From NCBI GenBank assembly GCA_016937315.1, contig JAFGWD010000064.1, positions 1 through 6,011 on the forward strand: a stretch of 6,011 nucleotides of DNA, given 5' to 3'. This document shows, piece by piece, positions 1-5,075 of the stretch (position 1 is its first letter; the number at the start of each line of letters is the position of its first letter). The stretch is from Rhodospirillaceae bacterium. Lineage in GTDB: Bacteria > Pseudomonadota > Alphaproteobacteria > Rhodospirillales > Rhodospirillaceae. The position numbers were made by a program, and so were the translations under genes. The notes below the pieces were generated by a model that ran no database searches, was not told the origin of the DNA, and saw nothing but the letters and a program-made list of their open reading frames with translations.

Positions 1-32
1 CCGATGCGACGGGTGACTTGAAAACGGCTCAT
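1..32 (-). CDS. queD: Start of a third que-operon gene, probably QueD (6-carboxy-tetrahydropterin synthase), cut by window edge
   Basis: Only the first ten codons are visible, reading MSRFQVTRRI. The ATG at 32-30 overlaps the queE stop codon (31-29) as ATGA, the same arrangement as the queC/queE junction, so this is very likely a real translationally coupled start. Proteobacterial QueD proteins often begin with a short strand of the form F-x-V-T-R/K-R-I followed by an aromatic-D-A-G/A-H-R motif, and the visible residues fit that. QueD converts dihydroneopterin triphosphate to 6-carboxy-5,6,7,8-tetrahydropterin, the substrate of QueE, so it would complete the set of enzymes beside it. The zinc-binding histidines and catalytic cysteine lie outside the window. 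The start is well supported; the product name rests on ten residues plus context. Confidence 0.55.
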   Translation of the reverse strand, partial: MSRFQVTRRI

Positions 33-676
33 GGGATACCGGCCAGTTTGTGAGTTTGAAGAGATAATCGCCAGTGCGGATGAGTGCGACAATAGGCAAT
101 GCAAGCGGCCAGGGATTGGGCCGCGTTTGGCCCATCCATGGGCTGCAGGAAAAAGTGAGAAAAGTTGAGGTTTCGCAATGCGGTAAGGTCCAAACCGGGT
201 TGCGGCCAAACCACCTTGATTTCATCGCCGGAGGTTTGCCGCAGAGGTGCGGAAGCCTTCGGACTGACGCAGATCCAGTCGAGTCCAGGGGGAGCGATGC
301 GGCTGCCGTTGGTTTCCACGGCCACGGCAAAGCCATTGGCGTGCAGAGCATCGATCAGTGTGGCGTCCAGTTGCAGTAAGGGTTCGCCGCCAGTGCAAAC
401 GACATAGGGTTGTGCCCCGTCGTCATCCGGGACGATGGAGCGCCAGCAGGTGGCTATGGCCTCGGCCAATCTCGTGGCAGAGGAGAAGACGCCGCCGCCG
501 GGGCCATCGGTGCCGATGAAATCGGTATCGCAAAAGCGACAGACCGCAGTGTCCCGGTCCGCGTCACGTCCACTCCACAAATTGCAACCGGAGAAACGGC
601 AGAATACGGCGGATCGGCCGCTCATCGCGCCTTCGCCTTGTAGCGTGTGGAAGATTTCCTTGACCGCATATGTCAT
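29..676 (-). CDS. queE: 7-carboxy-7-deazaguanine synthase QueE (radical SAM)
   Basis: A 215-residue radical SAM enzyme that converts 6-carboxytetrahydropterin to 7-carboxy-7-deazaguanine, the ring-contraction step of preQ0/queuosine synthesis in the cytoplasm. It shows the QueE substrate-binding signature TLQGEG (residues 11-16) and a cluster motif C31-x14-C46-x2-C49, the expanded CX14CX2C form known from some QueE enzymes instead of the usual CX3CX2C. It also has GGEP (96-99), ETNG (121-124), SPKA (138-141), QPMDG (178-182) and the C-terminal LQTHK signature (206-210). I chose the ATG at 676-674 because it gives the family N-terminus MTYAVKEIF and overlaps the queC stop as ATGA. The open frame runs 17 codons further upstream, but that stretch lies in the queC 3' end. 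The stop at 31-29 overlaps the next ATG. No key residue is missing. Confidence 0.96.
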   Translation of the reverse strand: MTYAVKEIFHTLQGEGAMSGRSAVFCRFSGCNLWSGRDADRDTAVCRFCDTDFIGTDGPGGGVFSSATRLAEAIATCWRSIVPDDDGAQPYVVCTGGEPLLQLDATLIDALHANGFAVAVETNGSRIAPPGLDWICVSPKASAPLRQTSGDEIKVVWPQPGLDLTALRNLNFSHFFLQPMDGPNAAQSLAACIAYCRTHPHWRLSLQTHKLAGIP

Positions 677-1371
677 GCTTTGGTCCAACGCCGCCAACCA
701 TCGGCCCGCAAGTGACACGCGGGGCATTGGCCGCAGCCGAAGCCCCAGTCATGGTGTGTGACGTGATCGCCAATATAACAGCTGTGGGTGTGGTCGCGGA
801 TCATATCGACCAGATCTTGCCCGCCCAAATCTTGGGCCAGTTGCCAGGTCGCTGCTTTATCGATACGCATCAAGGGGGTGTGCAAGACAAAACGGCTTTC
901 CATGCCCAGGTTTAGTGCCACTTGCAGGGCTTTGATGGTGTCGTCACGGCAATCGGGATAGCCGGAATAGTCGGTTTCGCAAACCCCGGTGATGATGTGT
1001 CGCAATCCCCGGCGGTACGCCAGTGCAGCGGCCAGGGTCAAGAACAGAATGTTGCGACCAGGGACGAAGGTATTGGGCAAGCCGTTTTCGCCTATCTCAA
1101 TCGCCATATCCTGTGTCATCGCGGTTTGTCCAATAGCAGTCAGTGCGCTTGCATCCAGAATCCGGTCGTCGCCCAGGCGCGATGCCCAATCCGGGAACAC
1201 GGCGCACAAAAGCGACAAAAATTCTAGCCGCACGTCCAGTTCGACGCGATGGCGTTGGTGGTAATCGAATCCCACGGTTTCAACGTGGGTGAAGTGCGTT
1301 AAGGCCCAAGCCAAACAGGTGGCCGAGTCTTGTCCCCCAGACAAAAGCACCAACGCGCCGTCTTCGCTCAT
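673..1371 (-). CDS. queC: 7-cyano-7-deazaguanine (preQ0) synthase QueC
   Basis: A 232-residue ATP-dependent enzyme that turns 7-carboxy-7-deazaguanine plus ammonia into preQ0, the step after QueE. The PP-loop ATP-binding motif SGGQDS is at residues 11-16, and the family block CETDYSGYPDCR lies in the middle of the protein. The C-terminal zinc site is C198 followed by C213-x2-C216-x2-C219 in the context GCGQCPACHLRA. The linker between C198 and C213 is longer than in E. coli QueC but all four cysteines are present. Length is normal for the family. The ATG at 1371-1369 leaves the family-typical ten residues before the PP-loop and has an AAAAGGA ribosome site upstream. It is the first gene of the leftward operon and its stop overlaps the queE start by four bases (ATGA), implying coupled translation. 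Confidence 0.97.
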   Translation of the reverse strand: MSEDGALVLLSGGQDSATCLAWALTHFTHVETVGFDYHQRHRVELDVRLEFLSLLCAVFPDWASRLGDDRILDASALTAIGQTAMTQDMAIEIGENGLPNTFVPGRNILFLTLAAALAYRRGLRHIITGVCETDYSGYPDCRDDTIKALQVALNLGMESRFVLHTPLMRIDKAATWQLAQDLGGQDLVDMIRDHTHSCYIGDHVTHHDWGFGCGQCPACHLRADGWRRWTKA

Positions 1372-1380
1372 CGTGGGGCG

Positions 1381-1387
1381 TCCTTTT
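1381..1387 (-). promoter_or_regulatory. Ribosome binding site of queC
   Basis: On the minus strand this reads AAAAGGA, nine bases before the queC ATG at 1371. It supports that start and marks queC as the first translated gene of the que operon. Confidence 0.7.
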
Positions 1388-1408
1388 CCGTTTCAGTCGT
1401 GTTTGGCC

Positions 1409-1417
1409 CCTATAGCA
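1409..1417 (-). promoter_or_regulatory. Candidate extended -10 promoter element for the que operon
   Basis: On the minus strand the sequence reads TGCTATAGG, matching the extended -10 pattern TGnTATAnn in most positions. It would start transcription about 30 bases before the queC ATG. No good -35 hexamer is visible at 16-18 bases, which extended -10 promoters tolerate. The core CTATAG is its own reverse complement, so a rightward reading cannot be excluded. This is a by-eye match only. Confidence 0.3.
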
Positions 1418-1450
1418 TGTTGCCGGGACCGTCTGCCAGAGTCTGGTTTG

Positions 1451-1464
1451 GTGAAGACCTTCAC
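1451..1464. promoter_or_regulatory. Perfect inverted repeat in the queC-pqiA divergent spacer, possible operator
   Basis: GTGAAG and CTTCAC form a perfect inverted repeat with a two-base centre (AC), near the midpoint of the 173-base spacer between the divergent queC and pqiA starts. A second, shorter palindrome, CCAGA-G-TCTGG, lies just to its left at 1436-1446. Such symmetry suits a dimeric regulator. I do not recognise it as the site of a named regulator, and a 6+2+6 repeat can arise by chance. It does not resemble an intrinsic terminator because the loop is too short and there is no T-tract. Confidence 0.35.
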
Positions 1465-1533
1465 GGATTGTGATTGCCACACAGTTCATACTTGCCGCGG
1501 AGGCGGATGCACGCCACTTTCGATGGGGTTGTG

Positions 1534-1538
1534 AAAGG
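1534..1538 (+). promoter_or_regulatory. Ribosome binding site of pqiA
   Basis: AAAGG lies six bases before the ATG at 1545. It decides the pqiA start in favour of this ATG over an in-frame ATG 25 codons upstream at 1470, which would add a segment with no family resemblance. Confidence 0.65.
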
Positions 1539-1544
1539 TTTGCA

Positions 1545-2762
1545 ATGTCTGCCCATGAATCAACGTTTCTGACCGCCTGCCTAGATTGCGGTGCTCTGTA
1601 CCAGCGATGCAAAGTGGCACCAGGAGAAAAGGCGCGATGCTGCCGGTGCGGTCGGGTGCTGTATCGTGGGGCCCGGTTGACGCGGGATCATCTGCTGGCC
1701 CTGGTGGCAGCGGCCTTGATCGTTCTGGTGATTGCCAATACCACCCCGATTGTCTATCTGCAAACACAAGGGGTGTCCAACAGCGCGACTCTGTTGGGCA
1801 GCATTCTCGTGTTGTGGCGGGAGGGTCAAGAAGGGGTTGCGGCGCTTGCCTTCGTGACCACGTTGGCGTTTCCGGCCCTTGAGCTGTGTGCCTTAGCTGG
1901 CGTTCTGTTGATCCTGCGTTTCCGCCCCGCATCGCGCAGTGTTGCCCTGCTGTTGCGCGGCATTCAAGTGGTGCGGCCATGGGGCATGGTTGAGGTGTTT
2001 TTGGTGGGGGTTTTGGTCGCCCTGGTCAAATTGTCCCACATGGCGGACGTCCGCCCCGGTGTCGCGTTGTGGGGATTTGCCTGTCTGGCGGTGTTACTGA
2101 CGGCCATTGTGACCTTTGACTTGCGCGAGTTGTGGGATGATGTTCCCGTACGCGATGTGTCGCCTTCCGAGAATGGCTCACGTTTGGTGCCGTGCCATGT
2201 GTGTGGTTTGGTCTGCGGCGACGTGGTGCGGTGTTCACGCTGTGGTGCGCGACTGCATGTACGTAAACCCGACAGTCTGTCCCGCACCTGGGCGTTGCTG
2301 ATTGCGGCAGCAATTCTCTATGTTCCTGCCAATATGTTGCCGATCATGCGGACTACGTCACCCATGGGGGTGGAGGCCGATACCATTATGAGCGGTATCG
2401 TGTATTTTTGGACCTCAGGTTCCCCGGATCTAGCGGTCTTGATTTTCGTCGTCAGTATTTTCATCCCGCTGGCCAAGCTGGCCTCGATGGCGATGTTGGC
2501 GTTGACGGTGCAGCGCGGTTCTTCGCACGGGAAACGCCGCCGCACGGTGCTTTATCGCCTTGTCGAGTTTGTGGGGCGGTGGTCGATGGTCGATGTCTTC
2601 GTGGTTGCCTTGATGGTTGGTTTGGTCCGTTTGGGCAGCCTTGTGGTGATTGATGCGGCTTCGGGGGCGACGGCCTTTGGCGCGGTGGTGGTGTTGACGA
2701 TTTTAGCCGCGCATGGCTTTGACCCGCGGCTTTTGTGGGATGCTGAGGACAAACATGACTGA
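1545..2762 (+). CDS. pqiA: PqiA: polytopic inner-membrane protein of the Pqi lipid-transport system
   Basis: A 405-residue inner-membrane protein, close to E. coli PqiA in length. It is built of two homologous halves, each with a cytoplasmic zinc ribbon followed by about four membrane segments. The first ribbon is C12-x2-C15 with C32-x2-C35, and the second is C217-x2-C220 with C230-x2-C233. Membrane segments follow at roughly 48-70 and in the hydrophobic stretches up to about 205, then again from about 250 to 395. Matching motifs recur in both halves: ANTTPIV/ANMLPIM, GMVEVFLVG/SMVDVFVVA, and FDLRELWD/FDPRLLWD near each end. By analogy with E. coli, PqiA works with the MCE protein PqiB, and probably handles lipid at the inner membrane. 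It is first in the pqiABC operon and its end overlaps pqiB by eight bases. The original name reflects paraquat induction in E. coli; nothing here shows SoxRS control. YebS (LetA) is a relative, but the following three-MCE gene and lipoprotein favour Pqi. Confidence 0.93.
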   Translation: MSAHESTFLTACLDCGALYQRCKVAPGEKARCCRCGRVLYRGARLTRDHLLALVAAALIVLVIANTTPIVYLQTQGVSNSATLLGSILVLWREGQEGVAALAFVTTLAFPALELCALAGVLLILRFRPASRSVALLLRGIQVVRPWGMVEVFLVGVLVALVKLSHMADVRPGVALWGFACLAVLLTAIVTFDLRELWDDVPVRDVSPSENGSRLVPCHVCGLVCGDVVRCSRCGARLHVRKPDSLSRTWALLIAAAILYVPANMLPIMRTTSPMGVEADTIMSGIVYFWTSGSPDLAVLIFVVSIFIPLAKLASMAMLALTVQRGSSHGKRRRTVLYRLVEFVGRWSMVDVFVVALMVGLVRLGSLVVIDAASGATAFGAVVVLTILAAHGFDPRLLWDAEDKHD

Positions 2763-4329
2763 TTCGCCCTATCCCGACCCCGCTGTGACCGCTTCGCCGC
2801 GCTGGTTGCCGTCCTTGGTTTGGATCGTGCCGTTGGTTGCGGCGCTGATCGGTTTGTCTTTGGTGGTGCAGGCGGTGCGCCAGAAAGGCCCGACAATCTT
2901 TGTTAGCTTCGCCACGGCCGAAGGTATAGAGCCAGGAAAAACCAAGGTAAAGTTCAGGAACGTTGATATCGGAGCGGTGACAGCGTTGCGTTTGTCTGAG
3001 GATCGCAAAGGGGTGATTGCAGAGATTGATTTGGACAAGCAGGCGGAGGCTTTTGCCTCGGCCGACAGCCGTTTTTGGGTGGTGCGTCCGCGTTTGGCCG
3101 GGTCTGGCATTTCAGGTCTGGGGACTTTGCTGTCTGGTGCGTATATCGGGGTCGATGGGGGGCAATCCGAAGAAAGCCGCGATGCTTTCACAGGTCTGGA
3201 GGAGCCGCCGGTGGTGTCCCCTGATGCGCCGGGAAGGCGCTTTGTCCTGCGGGCCAAGGACATTGGGTCTTTGGATGTTGGGTCACCGGTGTTCTTCCGC
3301 CGTATTCAGGTTGGCCATGTCGAAAGCTTCAAGCTGGAGATGGATGGTCAGCAGATTGCCTTGGGAGTGTTCGTGAAGTCGCCCTATGATGATTTCGTCA
3401 CGCCGGACACTCGGTTTTGGCATGCCAGTGGTCTCGACCTGCGTTTGGATAGCAGTGGTATTAAATTGCAGACGCAATCCGTCGCTAGCATTCTGATGGG
3501 GGGGGTGGCCTTTGAAACCCCGTCTGGAGCGACCGAAATCGCGGCTGAAGGGACGACCTTTGGACTGAGTGGTGATCGCGATGACGCGCTGAAAGCTCCG
3601 GATGGTGATCCCATTACCATTGTTGTCCGCTTTTCCGGTTCTGTGCGCGGCTTAGCAGTTGGTGCGGCGGTGGATTTCCGGGGGGTTCGCATTGGTTATG
3701 TTCAATCCATACGAATAGCCTACGACACCAAGACCGATACCTATAATGCTCCGGTGGTGATGGTGGTTTATCCAGATCGCCTGCATGGCATGGCTCCGTT
3801 GGTGGGTGATCCGCGCCACCGCGCCGCTGATCTCGTACGGCGAGGGCTGCGGGCACAATTGCGTACGGGCAGTTTGTTGACGGGACAAGTGTATGTGGCT
3901 TTGGATTTCTTCGCCGATGCGCCGCCCGCACGCTTGCGTGCCGCCGAGGGGGATTTGCCAGAGTTGCCTGCTATGCCTGGTGAAATGGAAGAAATCCAGC
4001 AGCAGGTGCGTGCCATCGTGAAGAAGGTTAATGCCATTCCCTTTGATGCCATTGGAACCGAGGTGCAGACGGCACTGGTTCGCGTGAATGCGACGCTGAA
4101 ACATTTGGACAGCCTGTCGACAACGGCACAAAAAGACATTCTCCCCGAGATGCGGGAGGCTTTGAAGACCATCACACAAACACTGGCCGGGGATGCTCCG
4201 ATGCAGCAGGATACGCGTGCGGCTCTGCGGGCTTTGACCGATGCGGCGCGGGCACTGACCAGCTTGGCCGATGGCTTGGATCAACGTCCCGAATCCCTGT
4301 TGCGCGGGAAAAAGGAGACCTCCCCATGA
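2755..4329 (+). CDS. pqiB: PqiB: membrane-anchored periplasmic MCE-domain protein
   Basis: A 524-residue protein (E. coli PqiB is slightly longer, about 546) with one N-terminal membrane anchor at about residues 18-40 and the rest in the periplasm. Three MCE domains follow, at about 45-135, 162-265 and 286-386. Each carries the family core in a recognisable form: EGIEPGKTKVKFRNVDIGAV, GSLDVGSPVFFRRIQVGHV and RGLAVGAAVDFRGVRIGYV. Residues from about 410 are helical and coiled-coil-like, as in E. coli PqiB, where hexameric MCE rings carry a coiled-coil needle that spans the periplasm and forms a hydrophobic lipid channel. LetB-type paralogues have more MCE repeats, so three favours PqiB. I chose the ATG at 2755 because GAGGA lies five bases upstream and it gives a short N-terminal tail before the anchor. 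It overlaps the pqiA end by eight bases, and its stop overlaps the pqiC start as ATGA. It contains an 8-G run at 3498-3505, in frame here. Confidence 0.96.
   Translation: MTDSPYPDPAVTASPRWLPSLVWIVPLVAALIGLSLVVQAVRQKGPTIFVSFATAEGIEPGKTKVKFRNVDIGAVTALRLSEDRKGVIAEIDLDKQAEAFASADSRFWVVRPRLAGSGISGLGTLLSGAYIGVDGGQSEESRDAFTGLEEPPVVSPDAPGRRFVLRAKDIGSLDVGSPVFFRRIQVGHVESFKLEMDGQQIALGVFVKSPYDDFVTPDTRFWHASGLDLRLDSSGIKLQTQSVASILMGGVAFETPSGATEIAAEGTTFGLSGDRDDALKAPDGDPITIVVRFSGSVRGLAVGAAVDFRGVRIGYVQSIRIAYDTKTDTYNAPVVMVVYPDRLHGMAPLVGDPRHRAADLVRRGLRAQLRTGSLLTGQVYVALDFFADAPPARLRAAEGDLPELPAMPGEMEEIQQQVRAIVKKVNAIPFDAIGTEVQTALVRVNATLKHLDSLSTTAQKDILPEMREALKTITQTLAGDAPMQQDTRAALRALTDAARALTSLADGLDQRPESLLRGKKETSP
4311..4317 (+). 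promoter_or_regulatory. Ribosome binding site of pqiC inside the pqiB 3' end
   Basis: AAAGGAG lies eight bases before the pqiC ATG at 4326, within the last codons of pqiB. It gives pqiC its own strong initiation site in addition to the ATGA stop-start overlap. Confidence 0.75.
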
Positions 4330-4937
4330 TGTTTCGTCGCGTGTTGACGTGTGTTGTCTTGGCGTTCGGGGTTTCCGCCTGTGGGACGTCTCCCGATGTG
4401 CGGTATCACACCTTAAGCCGTCCGGCGCCCCCTGCCGATGGTGGCGGCGCGGCGCGTTTGGTCGAGGTCTTACCGGTGGTTTTGCCGGGACGAGCAGACC
4501 GTTCCGCTCTCGTCTTGGAGACGGCGGATGGACGCTTGTCGGTGTATCAAGCGGAGCGTTGGGCGGGGTCTCTGGCCGAGGAAATGCGTGCGGTTGTCGA
4601 TGAGGCCTTGTGGCGGCGGGCGCGTGCCGTTGATGTTTATGCGGCACCGTTGCCGACCTTGACGCTGCCGCAGTATCGCTTGGCGGTGCGTGTTGAACGT
4701 TTTGATGCGGTCCCGAATGGTCTGGCAACAGTGGAAGCCACCTGGACTCTTCGGCGGTTGCCGCACGGTGCGGTTGCGGCATGTCGTGTGGCATTCCAGG
4801 TGCCGATTGCGGGGACCGCCGCAGATGCCGCTGCAGCGGGGCTGGGTGATGCGAGCCGTCGTTTGGCGGATGCCATTGCGGACAGTCTGACTCGTCTGGA
4901 AACCGACACACCGCCCTGTTCGCCGCGCACCATGTGA
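4326..4937 (+). CDS. pqiC: PqiC: outer-membrane lipoprotein of the Pqi system
   Basis: A 203-residue lipoprotein of the PqiC/YmbA (DUF330, ABC-transporter auxiliary) family; E. coli PqiC is a little shorter. A basic MMFRR start leads into a hydrophobic signal peptide and a lipobox V16-S-A-C19, so C19 should be lipidated after signal peptidase II cleavage. The next residues are not Asp at +2 (G20), consistent with outer-membrane sorting. Family features are the YHTLSRP strand just after the lipobox, the LPQYRLAVRVERFD strand, and the alanine-rich C-terminal helix ending DASRRLADAIADSL. In E. coli PqiC binds the tip of PqiB at the outer membrane, completing the bridge. The start codon overlaps the pqiB stop by four bases. 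The product ends with a short tail containing a second cysteine (PPCSPRTM). It is the last gene of the operon. Confidence 0.92.
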   Translation: MMFRRVLTCVVLAFGVSACGTSPDVRYHTLSRPAPPADGGGAARLVEVLPVVLPGRADRSALVLETADGRLSVYQAERWAGSLAEEMRAVVDEALWRRARAVDVYAAPLPTLTLPQYRLAVRVERFDAVPNGLATVEATWTLRRLPHGAVAACRVAFQVPIAGTAADAAAAGLGDASRRLADAIADSLTRLETDTPPCSPRTM

Positions 4938-4949
4938 CGTGGTGTGGCG
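4921..4949 (+). terminator. Imperfect hairpin over the pqiC stop codon, possible end of the pqi transcript
   Basis: CACCA (4928-4932) pairs with TGGTG (4940-4944) around a seven-base loop containing the stop codon. After a bulge, CGCC (4921-4924) pairs with GGCG (4946-4949). The only T-run nearby is four Ts at 4964-4967, too far away for a textbook intrinsic terminator. It may be a 3'-end structure or chance pairing in GC-rich DNA. Confidence 0.2.
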
Positions 4950-5075
4950 TAGGGTGAATATGCTTTTGGGCGTTGTTCCTTGTTCCTTTGGAATATCGCC
5001 CCATATGCGAAAGGAGGCGGAAACCCGGTGCGCTGGAATCGGTTTCTCGTGCCATGATCGGGGGAATTGACGCGC
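4938..5075. other. Intergenic spacer between pqiC and the sensor gene
   Basis: Apart from the mini-ORF and the hairpin reported separately, it holds a tandem direct repeat TTGTTCC-TTGTTCC at 4973-4986. The second copy lies 18 bases before TATGCG (5004-5009), a weak -35/-10-like pair that could be the sensor promoter. GGGCG (4968-4972) and CGCCC (4997-5001) can pair across a 24-base loop. None of these is strong alone. Confidence 0.25.
5010..5057 (+). other. Strong Shine-Dalgarno sequence with a 9-codon open frame upstream of the sensor gene
   Basis: AAAGGAGG at 5010-5017 is a near-perfect anti-16S match, better than that of any gene in the window. Ten bases later a GTG at 5028 opens nine codons (MRWNRFLVP) ending in TGA at 5055-5057, 18 bases before the sensor ATG and in the same frame. 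It could be a leader peptide coupling translation to the downstream gene. It could also be the true start region of the sensor disrupted by a point mutation, or chance. There are no features, such as a codon run, that point to attenuation. Confidence 0.3.

Noticed and set aside
677..727. N-terminal extension of QueE by 17 codons to an upstream ATG
   Set aside because: It lies inside the queC 3' end, adds no family-like sequence, and the ATG at 676 gives both the family N-terminus and an ATGA overlap.
1372..1402. preQ1 riboswitch before queC
   Set aside because: Such riboswitches often precede que genes, but the leader between the candidate promoter and the ATG is only about 30 bases and shows no aptamer hairpin and A-rich tail pattern.
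1470..1544. 25-codon N-terminal extension of PqiA
   Set aside because: It has no match to the PqiA N-terminus and lacks a good ribosome site, while the ATG at 1545 has AAAGG six bases upstream and leads directly into the first zinc ribbon.
2713..2754. 14-codon N-terminal extension of PqiB
   Set aside because: It overlaps pqiA further in another frame, and the ATG at 2755 has GAGGA at good spacing and gives the expected short tail before the membrane anchor.
3652..5055. 467-residue open frame on the minus strand opposite pqiB and pqiC
   Set aside because: It is a shadow frame: proline-, histidine- and arginine-rich with no domain character, and it lies antisense to two well-supported genes in GC-rich DNA.
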